Source: an uncultured Mitsuokella sp. (GTDB lineage: Bacteria; Bacillota; Negativicutes; Selenomonadales; Selenomonadaceae). Taken from it: 13,368 nt of DNA. Location: positions 1 to 13,368 of the forward strand of contig CAAGMF010000206.1 of the NCBI GenBank assembly GCA_900770895.1, in the 5' to 3' direction. A program made the translations under genes and the position numbers. The notes beneath the pieces were generated by a model. It saw nothing but the letters and a program-made list of their open reading frames with translations. It did not search any database and had not been told where the DNA came from. The first letter of the stretch is position 1. Each line of letters starts with the position of its first letter. Below are positions 1 to 6,848 of the stretch, one piece after another.

Positions 1-288
1 GTCACGTTCGAGCCGGGCTGCCGCAATTTCTGGCATATCCATCATGCCAGGCAGGGCGGCGGCCAGACCATCATCTGCGTCGATGGCGAGGGCTGGTATC
101 AGGAGGAGGACAAAGCCCCGCAGAGCCTGAAGCCCGGCGACATCGTCGAGATCCCAGAGGGCGTGAAGCACTGGCACGGTGCGAAGCGCGGCAGCTGGTT
201 CTCGCACCTCGCCTTCGAGATTCCGGGCACCGAGGCGAGCAACGAGTGGTGCGATCCGGTCACGGATGAGGAGTATCCGCAGGACTGA
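1..288 (+). CDS. Cupin-domain protein, 3' part only
   Basis: The reading frame is open from base 1 and ends in TGA at 286-288, giving the last 95 residues; the start lies outside the window. A small metal-binding beta-barrel (cupin) is visible. Motif 1 begins at Gly6 and carries His12 and His14 (W-H-I-H-H). Motif 2 runs from Gly48 as GDIVEIPEGVKHWHG, giving the third histidine. The acidic ligand usual in motif 1 is not obvious; the stretch after the histidines reads ARQGGGQT. Single-cupin proteins with this WHIHH...GVKHWHG pattern are common in anaerobic Firmicutes, often beside or fused to carboxymuconolactone-decarboxylase-like domains, and their substrates are mostly unknown. The missing N-terminus could hold such a fusion. 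It converges on the mannanase gene at 368 and shares a terminator with it. There is no sign of a functional link to mannan use. Confidence 0.85.
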   Translation, partial: VTFEPGCRNFWHIHHARQGGGQTIICVDGEGWYQEEDKAPQSLKPGDIVEIPEGVKHWHGAKRGSWFSHLAFEIPGTEASNEWCDPVTDEEYPQD

Positions 289-312
289 GACAGAAAAAAA
301 TAAATGAAAATA

Positions 313-344
313 GGGGCCGCATGCTGGCATGAGCATGCGGCCCC
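313..344. terminator. Two-way intrinsic terminator between cupin and GH26 genes
   Basis: A perfect 13-bp stem (313-325 with 332-344) closes a 6-base loop. Read on the plus strand it is followed by CATTTTGTG, which suits the end of the cupin gene. Read on the minus strand it is followed by TATTTTCATTTATTTTTTT, a strong U-tract for ending the mannanase transcript. It sits 25 bases after the cupin stop and 24 bases past the mannanase stop. Confidence 0.88.
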
Positions 345-367
345 CATTTTGTGTGGTTCTGTTCTGT

Positions 368-3055
368 TTACTTTACGGCTTTTATATCATCGAAATAGAA
401 ATGGGAATCTACAGCTTCCTTGCCGTTCGTGTTGCAGTACAGCGCGAAATGCTGGACGGCTGCGGCATTGAACGTGCCGCCGTTCTTGCCGACGAAGCGG
501 CTGAACGGAATGTTCACGACCTGCGGGGTCGTCGTCTTGGCAATATCGGTCAGGTCGACTTCGAAATCCTCACCATCGGAGTTCAGCTGGCAGATGAGCT
601 TCTGTCCCTGGCCATCCGGCTTCACCCAGAACGATACGCCCTTGGCCTGCGACCAGTCGACGCCCTTGAGGCTCTTGATGATGCCGGCATAGCCACCCGG
701 CAGGATATGATAGTGGTAGTCGAGCCCGCTATCGCCACCGGCGCGCTCGCTCGAAAGCGAGATATCGACCGAGCAGCCAGCGCCGCAGTTCGTCGAGTAG
801 GCACCGCGCACGAGACTGCTATCACCATAGTAGCTCTCGAAATCATCGACGCGCAGCGGGTCGGCCGGCGGAGCCGGCAGGTTGTAGAGGACACTGATGC
901 TGTCAGCCGGCTTGCCGTCGAGATCCAGCTCGATGCTGCCCAGTGTCTTTCCTATCGCCTGCAGATTGTCTGCCGACAGCGTGGCTGTGACGAATCCCTG
1001 AGCCGTACGCTGGGCCGGCAACGTGGCTACGGCAGCGCCATCGCGCTTCTTCAGCACGAAGCTGGCCTGCTTGTAGTCACCAGCCGCTTTGGCTTTCAGC
1101 TCCATCGGTGCCAACAGACGCTGCATAGAACCCGGCGACGTGATGTAGCCATACTCGGCCAGCGCCGGACGCGCCGTCGTCTGAGCTTTCTTCAGGTTCG
1201 GCATCTGACCGGCGAATACCGTCTGCGGCGAGTTGTAGAAGTTGATGAAGGCATTGACCTCCTCATGACCGCGCTTCGGCGTCACGAGGTAAGGCTCGGC
1301 GAAATTGCTCTCGTCGAAATTCGCCCAGGTCATGAGATAGGCCATGTTCTGCGGCGCGACTTTGGCCAAGGCCTCATTGAGCCAGTTCAGACGCGTATTG
1401 CCGGATTTTGCCAGGCCGCCGCCTTTATCGCCGACGAGCACGCCGGTCTCGGTGACGGCGGCTACCTTATCATGCTCGCTCGCGAATCTGTCGACAGCTT
1501 TCATCGTGCTCACGAAGCCATCGAACCAGTTATCCTGGACCTGTGGATCGCGATGGTACATATCGAAGCCCACGATATCGATGAAGGCATCACCCGGATA
1601 GCGCGCAGCATAGTCGGCCGAATCGATGATCGGGCCGCCCGGCGAGTAGGCGTAGAGCAGGTTATGCAACCCCTTCACATCGCGCATGTACTCGACCGTA
1701 TAGCGGAAAAGATTCTTGAATTCGCTGGCCGAGCAGTGCGCGGCGCCCCACCAGAACCAGCTGCCTGTATTCTCATGGAACGGACGGAAGATAACCGGCT
1801 CGTCGACCGCCTGCATGCGGCCGAGGAAGTCCGCCACCATGTCGAGATAGCCGGTATAGACCTTGTTGAGATCACCGCCGGGCATGATGCGCGTCACGAC
1901 ATTGCCGCCCGTCACATTCGGCGAGTAGCCGGTATAGTCATAGTGGCCATTCACGAGCGGCTTCTTAGCGACCTCGGCGAAGTTCGGCATATGGCAGGAC
2001 ATCGTGAGCAGCGCGCCCTTCTCGACGGCCGGCATCACGAGCCGCGTGAGCTTCTCCGCGTACGTCACATGGTTCGCCCGCTCCTCGTCGGTCAGCTCCA
2101 GCTCGTCGCCCGTCAGCGCGAGACCATCGACTCCGACGATGCCCGAGAAATCATGGACCATATCCTCGGTATCGGAGCGGCCCGGCAGATTCTTGGCCAC
2201 CTTGCGGTTCATCTCATTCTGATGCGCATAGATCAGCTGATCCGTGTGCGCGAGCGCCTTCAGATAGGCAAAGGCAGCGGCGGTGTGCGGCGTGGCCTGC
2301 GGGTCGACGAGCGGCACCGTCTGATCGAGATTCAGCTTGGCGAGGTCGACCGGCTGCTGCGGCTTCACCTTCGCTTTCACTGCCACATAGCCATCCGGCA
2401 CCTTCTCGTAGCCGAGCTTTATGGCATCGATGTAGAATTCGCCATGATAGTCGGTATTGCTGCCCACGACGCTGACCATGAAATACTTCAGCGGAGCATC
2501 GATCGGACGGAACGTGACCTTTACCGGTACGACCTTCCAGCCGTCACCTGCATCCTTGGCTTTCTCCGTATCGATATCAGCCAGCGCGTTTATCGTCTCC
2601 TGGTCCTTGTCGTTCTTCGCATAGACCTTTGTCTTGAAGCTGCCGGCCGTCATGTTCTGCGGCTGGTAGTAGAGATTATAGGACACGACATTATCGCCTG
2701 CTGCCTGCAGCGGCTGCTGCGCGGCTTTGGCATACTCGAGCTTCACCTCGGACCAGCTGGACGAGGCGGTCGGCCGATAGTCGACCGTCATCTGCAGCGA
2801 GCCTTTGTATTTATCGGAGTGCTCGACCTTGGCCTGTCCCTTGTAGGCCCATTTGCCGCCGTATTTCCAGCCTTCCTTGTCCTTGGCGAATTCCCAGTTC
2901 ACCGGCTTCGCCTTCGCGGCCTCCGCCTGAGCCGGCAGCACTGCCTGCCAGACGGCCGGAGTCTCGTACGACTGCGGCAGGAACCCCGGCACTGCCAGGA
3001 ACATGCCGGCAGAGAGCGTCAGCGGCACCAAACGTCTAAGTACATCGTGTTTCAA
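368..3055 (-). CDS. Large modular secreted GH26 endo-beta-1,4-mannanase with flanking carbohydrate-binding-like modules
   Basis: Mannan endo-1,4-beta-mannosidase, hydrolysing mannan backbones outside the cytoplasm. Numbering is from TTG at 3055 (895 aa). Residues 1 to about 45 are a Sec signal peptide (basic KHDVLRR, hydrophobic core, no lipobox Cys). About 50-217 form a beta-rich module resembling mannan-binding CBM27/CBM23-type domains. About 245-620 are the GH26 barrel: acid/base Glu428 in RPFHENTGSWFWWG and nucleophile Glu536 in AAVTETG, spaced 108 residues as in Cellvibrio Man26A. About 632-727 look like an Ig-like spacer. About 733-895 resemble a CBM11-type jelly roll, with VDDFESYYGD at its start and YFDDIK at its end. 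The frame extends 8 codons further to GTG at 3079, but only the TTG has a good SD (AGGGGA, 6 bases away). It lies 34 bases downstream of the second GH26 gene and is probably cotranscribed with it. The module family names are my reading and could be wrong; GH26 is sure. Confidence 0.93.
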   Translation of the reverse strand: MKHDVLRRLVPLTLSAGMFLAVPGFLPQSYETPAVWQAVLPAQAEAAKAKPVNWEFAKDKEGWKYGGKWAYKGQAKVEHSDKYKGSLQMTVDYRPTASSSWSEVKLEYAKAAQQPLQAAGDNVVSYNLYYQPQNMTAGSFKTKVYAKNDKDQETINALADIDTEKAKDAGDGWKVVPVKVTFRPIDAPLKYFMVSVVGSNTDYHGEFYIDAIKLGYEKVPDGYVAVKAKVKPQQPVDLAKLNLDQTVPLVDPQATPHTAAAFAYLKALAHTDQLIYAHQNEMNRKVAKNLPGRSDTEDMVHDFSGIVGVDGLALTGDELELTDEERANHVTYAEKLTRLVMPAVEKGALLTMSCHMPNFAEVAKKPLVNGHYDYTGYSPNVTGGNVVTRIMPGGDLNKVYTGYLDMVADFLGRMQAVDEPVIFRPFHENTGSWFWWGAAHCSASEFKNLFRYTVEYMRDVKGLHNLLYAYSPGGPIIDSADYAARYPGDAFIDIVGFDMYHRDPQVQDNWFDGFVSTMKAVDRFASEHDKVAAVTETGVLVGDKGGGLAKSGNTRLNWLNEALAKVAPQNMAYLMTWANFDESNFAEPYLVTPKRGHEEVNAFINFYNSPQTVFAGQMPNLKKAQTTARPALAEYGYITSPGSMQRLLAPMELKAKAAGDYKQASFVLKKRDGAAVATLPAQRTAQGFVTATLSADNLQAIGKTLGSIELDLDGKPADSISVLYNLPAPPADPLRVDDFESYYGDSSLVRGAYSTNCGAGCSVDISLSSERAGGDSGLDYHYHILPGGYAGIIKSLKGVDWSQAKGVSFWVKPDGQGQKLICQLNSDGEDFEVDLTDIAKTTTPQVVNIPFSRFVGKNGGTFNAAAVQHFALYCNTNGKEAVDSHFYFDDIKAVK

Positions 3056-3061
3056 AGCAAA

Positions 3062-3067
3062 TCCCCT
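3062..3067 (-). promoter_or_regulatory. Ribosome binding site deciding a TTG start
   Basis: On the minus strand AGGGGA lies 6 bases before TTG at 3053-3055. The in-frame GTG at 3077-3079 is preceded only by AAAGCTTTTGGT, which has no SD. The TTG start also gives a more typical signal peptide, with a short basic head followed directly by the hydrophobic core. Confidence 0.65.
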
Positions 3068-3089
3068 GTCCTTTCTCACACCAAAAGCT

Positions 3090-4457
3090 TTATTTCAGCT
3101 GCGTGTAGTCGATATTCTGCCTAGCGAATACGGTCGTCGGATCATTGTAGAACGTGATGAAGTCATTGATCATCTCGTGACCGCGCGTCGCGTCTATCAT
3201 ATAGGGCTGGTCGAAATTCTGCTCATTGAAGTTGGCCCAGGTCATGAAGTAGGCCATATGATATTTCTCCATGACCTTGGCGGCATCGAGGAACCAGCTC
3301 TTGTAGCTGTTGCGCGTCCGTGCGAGGGCGCTGTTCCCAACGAGCATGCCCGTCTCCGTGACTGCTGCCACCTTGTGATGAGTCTTGGCAAAGCCGCTGA
3401 CGATATCCAGATTCTGCGAGAACTTCTCCTCGAGGAAGCCGTCGCCGCGCTCCGGATTGCGATGATACATATCCAGCCCGGCGATATCCACATAGGAGCT
3501 GCCCGGATAGGTCAGCGCATAGTCCCCTTCACTGTTCAGACGGCTGCCATCCGGCGAATAGACATAGAGCATGTTGTGCAGGCCTTTTCCCTGCAGATAC
3601 TGCTCCGTGTAGCGGAACAGCGCTATGAAGTCGCTCGGTGACACATGCCCCGTCCCCCACCAGAACCAGTCACCATTATTCTCATGGAACGGCCGGAACA
3701 GCAGCGGCACATCGGCCTCCTGCAGCACGTGGTCGAAATCCGCCACGAGATCGAGATAGCCCGTGAAGACCGCGTTCAGGTCGCCGCCCGGCAGGATGCG
3801 CTGGGCGACATTGCCATTGAAATGATTCGGCGTGTAGCCGCTGTAGTCATAGTGACCGTCCGTCTTGCCCTTCTGCGCGACCTCCGCGAAATTCGGCATA
3901 TGGCAGGACAGCGTCACGATGGCGCCGGCCCGGTCCGCCTTGATGGCGATGCGAGCCAGTTTCTGCGGCAGCGTCAGACCAGCCTCCTTCTCGGCCGGAG
4001 TCAGCTCGAGCTCGCTCCCCGTCAATGCCAGACCATCCACTCCGACGACCGCCGGATAGTCGCCGACGATATCATACGTATCCGAGTCACTCGGCAGATT
4101 CTTCCCGACCTTGCGATGCATATCATTCTGATGGCCGTACAGGATGCTGCCTGAGTTCTGCACCGCCGTCAGATATTTCAGTAGTGCCACCGTCCGCGGC
4201 GTCGCCTGCGAGTCAGCGGTGCGCACGCTCTGCGGTATGGCGAGCTTCGTCACATCGAGCGCGGTCTGCGGCTCGACCGACGTCACTTTGGCGACATAGC
4301 CATCCTTGTCCGGCTTCACCTTCGCCGCAGCCGCGGCCGTGGCGGCCAGCGGCATATAGCTGTCCACCGCCGGCAGGGAGAGACTGCCGCCAGCCCCCAG
4401 CATCATCAGCGCCAGCGCCACCCCTATCGAACGCCGGAGCCCTCTCTTCTCATACAT
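3090..4457 (-). CDS. Secreted single-domain GH26 endo-beta-1,4-mannanase
   Basis: Beta-mannanase of 455 aa. Residues 1 to about 44 form a Sec signal peptide (YEKRGLRRS head, hydrophobic core ALALMMLGAGG, then an Ala-rich stretch), with no lipobox. A short leader of about 45-90 (PDKDGYVAKV...VEPQ) is shared with the other GH26 proteins here. The barrel follows: LYGHQNDMHRK, GVDGLALTG, SCHMPNFAEVA, acid/base Glu259 in RPFHENNGDWFWWG, nucleophile Glu368 in AAVTETG, and MTWANFNEQNFDQPY near the end. It has no additional binding modules and ends just after the barrel, the usual length for a bare GH26 enzyme. ATG at 4457 has GGAGG 8 bases upstream. It is first in a two-gene operon with the large modular GH26, driven by the promoter at 4507-4535. 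It is closest in appearance to the 8865-10220 paralogue, with which it shares LQGKGLHNMLY and PERGDGFL. Confidence 0.94.
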   Translation of the reverse strand: MYEKRGLRRSIGVALALMMLGAGGSLSLPAVDSYMPLAATAAAAAKVKPDKDGYVAKVTSVEPQTALDVTKLAIPQSVRTADSQATPRTVALLKYLTAVQNSGSILYGHQNDMHRKVGKNLPSDSDTYDIVGDYPAVVGVDGLALTGSELELTPAEKEAGLTLPQKLARIAIKADRAGAIVTLSCHMPNFAEVAQKGKTDGHYDYSGYTPNHFNGNVAQRILPGGDLNAVFTGYLDLVADFDHVLQEADVPLLFRPFHENNGDWFWWGTGHVSPSDFIALFRYTEQYLQGKGLHNMLYVYSPDGSRLNSEGDYALTYPGSSYVDIAGLDMYHRNPERGDGFLEEKFSQNLDIVSGFAKTHHKVAAVTETGMLVGNSALARTRNSYKSWFLDAAKVMEKYHMAYFMTWANFNEQNFDQPYMIDATRGHEMINDFITFYNDPTTVFARQNIDYTQLK

Positions 4458-4506
4458 CAGATATTCCTCCCACTGGATATTGATTATTTATATTTCGTTT
4501 TACTAT

Positions 4507-4535
4507 AGTATATTTCCTTTTATATGTTATGTCAA
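4507..4535 (-). promoter_or_regulatory. Sigma-70-type promoter of the GH26 pair
   Basis: On the minus strand TTGACA (4530-4535) and TATACT (4507-4512) are separated by exactly 17 bases: a perfect -35 and a one-mismatch -10. Transcription would start near 4500, leaving a leader of about 43 bases before the ATG at 4457. The -10 overlaps a perfect 10-bp palindrome, TACTATAGTA (4501-4510), placed where a repressor could block initiation; that role is inference. Confidence 0.85.
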
Positions 4536-4597
4536 ATTATTTTTTTGTCATTCGTTTATTATATCTACGATGAACCATCGCACCTTCCCTTACCAAT

Positions 4598-4631
4598 AAA
4601 AAAGCCCGGCCAGGTATAACCCTGACCAGGC
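4598..4631 (-). terminator. Intrinsic terminator after the nitroreductase gene
   Basis: Read on the minus strand, GCCTGGTCAGG (4621-4631) pairs with CCTGGCCGGGC (4604-4614) over 11 bp with two G-T pairs, around the loop GTTATA. It is followed by TTTTTT (4598-4603). It lies 26 bases past the nitroreductase stop and keeps that transcript out of the GH26 promoter. Confidence 0.85.
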
Positions 4632-4656
4632 ATATGTATTTCAAAGCCTTCCCAGC

Positions 4657-5229
4657 TTACTCCTCCCAGCGCACGCGCTGCGTGATATCCTCTGGATCTT
4701 TAGCCTCCGGGGGAGCCGCGATGCCGCCGAACGGCATCTGCGCGATGAGCTTCCAGGAGTCCGGGACAGCGAACATTTTCTTGACACTGTCATCGATGAC
4801 GGGATTATAGTGCTGGAGATTTGCCCCGATCCCTCTCTCGCGCAGGGCCGTCCAGATGCTGAACTGGAGCATGCCATTCGCCTGATTCGCCCAGACGGGG
4901 AAATTCGACGCATAGCGCGGGAATTTCTCCTGCAGCCCCGCCACGACCGTCTCATCGTAGAAGTAGAGCACGGTACCTGCCGCTGCGCGGAATCCATCAA
5001 TTTTCTCCCGTGCGACCTTGCCATCGAACGCCTCATAGATGGCGTCCCAGAGTGCATCCTGCTTCTCTCCAAAGGCGATGATGACGCGGGCGCTCTTCAT
5101 GTTGAACGCATCCGGCACGAGCTCCGTGACCTCTTCGATGAGCTTTCTGACGTCCTCCGCCGCGAGCGGCAGTTCCTTATTCAGCTGATACACGCTGCGC
5201 CGGGCGCGCAGACCTTCCAAAATCGACAT
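4657..5229 (-). CDS. Nitroreductase-family flavoprotein, Frm2/CinD-like
   Basis: Cytoplasmic FMN-dependent NAD(P)H oxidoreductase of 190 aa, the usual length for the small Frm2/Hbn1/CinD branch of nitroreductases. Marks are RRSVYQLNKELPL at 10-22 (phosphate/FMN-binding arginines near the N-terminus), PDAFNMKSARVI at 39-50, AGTVLYFYDE at 84-93, a central helix with NFPVWANQANGM, then GIGANLQHYNPVID at 133-146 and SWKLIAQMPFGG at 158-169. Family members reduce nitroaromatics and quinones and are linked to stress responses (yeast Frm2, lactococcal CinD); the natural substrate cannot be told from sequence. ATG at 5229 has AAGG upstream (AGAAGGTAGCAAT). It has its own terminator and is not part of the mannan operons. 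Its leader abuts the RelB remnant, so its promoter may lie inside that remnant; none is clear. Confidence 0.9.
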   Translation of the reverse strand: MSILEGLRARRSVYQLNKELPLAAEDVRKLIEEVTELVPDAFNMKSARVIIAFGEKQDALWDAIYEAFDGKVAREKIDGFRAAAGTVLYFYDETVVAGLQEKFPRYASNFPVWANQANGMLQFSIWTALRERGIGANLQHYNPVIDDSVKKMFAVPDSWKLIAQMPFGGIAAPPEAKDPEDITQRVRWEE

Positions 5230-5264
5230 ATTGCTACCTTCTTTCTATCATTTTTTCGGATATT

Positions 5265-5441
5265 TCAAGTCTCATCGTCTGCCTCAGCCAGAAAATCTGC
5301 AAAGCTGTTATAGCGCCTATACTTCTCAGGATGCGCCTTCATCTCATCGTACTCAGCTAACGCTTGCAGCGTCCGGGCATTCGGCTTCTCCCTTTTGACC
5401 TCGAAAGAGATGCCATCCTGACGGGCAGTGATGATACCATG
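5265..5441 (-). pseudogene. RelB/DinJ-type antitoxin remnant, N-terminus missing
   Basis: Right after the TGA that ends the Rpn gene, the same frame stays open for 58 codons to TGA at 5265-5267. The peptide includes ARQDGISFEVKREKP, NARTLQALAEYDEMKAHPEK and YRRYNSFADFLAEADDE. This matches the C-terminal half of RelB/DinJ antitoxins, whose pattern is an IPFE segment, then NAeT, then a short helix, then a YxSFxELL end that binds the toxin. The N-terminal ribbon-helix-helix DNA-binding half is absent, and there is no ATG, GTG or TTG in frame before Met34. No RelE-type toxin follows: the nitroreductase start is only 35 bases away. I read it as a decayed antitoxin whose 5' half was replaced or deleted at the Rpn junction. 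Family assignment is from pattern memory, so confidence is moderate. Confidence 0.6.
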
Positions 5442-6311
5442 TCACATCGCCGCTGCTTTCTTGAATTCGTCGACAGAAAGTCCGGCCTCTCTTGCTGCAT
5501 CAGTCAGAGAAAGCATGCCCTTTTTGACCAGATGAATCAGCATGGAGAGACTTCCTTCTTCTTTCCCTTCTTTTTTTCCGTCTTTTTTGCCTTCTTCATA
5601 GCTTTCTTCTTTAGAAACCCGCAATGCTTCGTTCCAGTCCCATTTTGCCGATACCATATCAAAAACCTCACTTTCGTTCTCGCTGAAATAATCAGCCATG
5701 AAATCGTTGTTTATGCAGTAGGTTATCGCTTCGCTGATTGCCGTTTCCAAGCTGGCGCCGCTATCAGCTTTTTCCCTGACTTTTGCCACGAAAGCACTGT
5801 AGCTTCGTAGCTCATACGATCTCTGCAATACTTCTCGTCCTGGAGCGTAGTTCACGTTATAGCATGGCACATGCAAGCATAGCTTGCTGTCGCCATGACT
5901 CTGCTCTGAGAATGCATCCTCGATGTGCAACACCTGGTAATCCTTCTGCGGTTCCCGTCCGTTGTACAGCACATAGAATTCCGGTGCTGGCAGCCTGACC
6001 AACGCCTTGTGATACTGCATGTCCTTCGGTACGTAGCCACGATAAAGCTTGGCCAGATACCATAGGAACCGCAACGGCATGTTCATATTCCAAGTGCTCT
6101 GCTGCTCAAGCAATATTATAAGCCTATCCCCTACGCAGAAGCTGATGTCGTTCTTCACATCACTGAAGAATGTCCCGCGCAGTGTGTTCATCTTGATATC
6201 CCGCGCTGCTATATTCTGGCCGCTCAATGCCCGATACAGACTCCTGAGCCTAGCCTTGTTATTGAATATATCCCGGAACAAGGAATCCTTATACGTTCGT
6301 CTTGCTGGCAT
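5442..6311 (-). CDS. Rpn-family PD-(D/E)XK nuclease / putative transposase
   Basis: Protein of 289 aa of the Rpn family (recombination-promoting nuclease, Transposase_31-like). The N-terminal nuclease core shows YKDSLFRDIFNNK at 7-19, then Asp55 in NDISFCV and Glu69-Gln70-Gln71 in LIILLEQQST, followed by MPLRFLWYLAKLY. This is the D...ExQ form of the PD-(D/E)XK site (family EHQST, here EQQST). A charged EEGKKDGKKEGKEEG stretch (239-253) leads to the usual C-terminal helix pair (KKGMLSLTDAAREAGLSVDEF). Rpn proteins are DNA endonucleases that raise RecA-independent recombination; many are multi-copy and mobile-looking. ATG at 6311 has GGAG 8 bases upstream and an extended -10 at 6343-6351. The core and both ends look complete, so the gene may be intact, but its stop runs straight into an antitoxin remnant. 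No terminal repeats were seen. Confidence 0.88.
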   Translation of the reverse strand: MPARRTYKDSLFRDIFNNKARLRSLYRALSGQNIAARDIKMNTLRGTFFSDVKNDISFCVGDRLIILLEQQSTWNMNMPLRFLWYLAKLYRGYVPKDMQYHKALVRLPAPEFYVLYNGREPQKDYQVLHIEDAFSEQSHGDSKLCLHVPCYNVNYAPGREVLQRSYELRSYSAFVAKVREKADSGASLETAISEAITYCINNDFMADYFSENESEVFDMVSAKWDWNEALRVSKEESYEEGKKDGKKEGKEEGSLSMLIHLVKKGMLSLTDAAREAGLSVDEFKKAAAM

Positions 6312-6342
6312 GCTACCGTCTCCAATTCCTTTTGATGCTAAT

Positions 6343-6351
6343 ATTATACCA
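6343..6351 (-). promoter_or_regulatory. Extended -10 promoter of the Rpn gene
   Basis: On the minus strand the sequence reads TGGTATAAT: a TATAAT box (6343-6348) preceded by TGn (6349-6351), with no good -35. Initiation near 6336 would give a leader of about 25 bases containing the GGAG ribosome site. The box lies only about 16 bases after the phosphoesterase stop. Confidence 0.55.
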
Positions 6352-6366
6352 TATACGGATTATGAA

Positions 6367-6768
6367 TCAGCAAAAAATCTTCATGTCGCATCGACAGCCT
6401 TCAAATATACCATGTATATTGATGTCCGCCGAATGAGCATATTGCGGCGAATGCGAGAAGAGCACCTTGATGCCGTGCAATGTTATGATCATCGAATCTA
6501 CCACGAGCTCGAAGCCGGCATTCATATAATATGATGTCGATTTCTTGTCATGGTTGCCCCGCACCAGGATTTTGCGGCCGGGCAGTGCCAGGAAGCGCTG
6601 CAGGTCGGATTCGTTCCAGGCTACATCTCCGAGATGGATCAAGAGATCATCTCTCTTGACCATCTTGCGGCAGTTCGTAAGGATGAGGTTCGTGAAATGC
6701 TCCGGCCGATTGCAGCTCTTGAGCATGTTCTTATGTCCCAGATGGGTATCGGTAATCAAGTAGATCAT
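6367..6768 (-). CDS. Calcineurin-like metallophosphoesterase, C-terminus cut short
   Basis: Two-metal phosphoesterase domain of 133 aa. Metal-site motifs appear in order: DTHLGH (Asp7, His9, His12), GDV (Asp48), GNHD (Asn72, His73), SHSP (His106) and NIHG (His119). This spacing fits small YfcE/Icc-type phosphoesterases, often of phage or accessory origin, that are usually about 160-180 aa. Here the last motif should read GHxH followed by some 30 residues. Instead, after His119-Gly120 the frame goes to IFEGCRCDMKIFC and stops, so the final metal-ligand histidine is missing. Either the tail has been deleted or shifted and the gene is a pseudogene, or a shortened enzyme is made. ATG at 6768 has AAGGAGG upstream, but 13 bases away, which is long. 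It points the same way as the Rpn gene downstream. Confidence 0.72.
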   Translation of the reverse strand: MIYLITDTHLGHKNMLKSCNRPEHFTNLILTNCRKMVKRDDLLIHLGDVAWNESDLQRFLALPGRKILVRGNHDKKSTSYYMNAGFELVVDSMIITLHGIKVLFSHSPQYAHSADINIHGIFEGCRCDMKIFC

Positions 6769-6848
6769 GGCCTATAAAGTGCCTCCTTGCATGCCTTATC
6801 ATCTAACAGCTTAGTGGGACCAACAATACCGGGTCATTCGGCCCTCCC

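Noticed and set aside
329..3124. A 931-codon plus-strand open frame spanning the large mannanase gene
   Set aside because: It lies antisense to a clear GH26 gene with intact catalytic motifs. Its translation is rich in Arg, Ile, His and Leu with no recognisable domain. It is a codon-bias shadow, as are similar long frames opposite the other mannanases, the ABC ATPase and the DUF438 gene.
5548..5612. Pyrimidine-rich tract (TTCTTC/CTTTT) resembling a simple repeat
   Set aside because: It encodes the charged EEGKKDGKKEGKEEG stretch typical of Rpn proteins and needs no separate explanation.
6049..6534. A plus-strand frame of 161 codons across the Rpn start and phosphoesterase end
   Set aside because: It runs antisense to two genes and through the Rpn promoter; no motif or ribosome site supports it.
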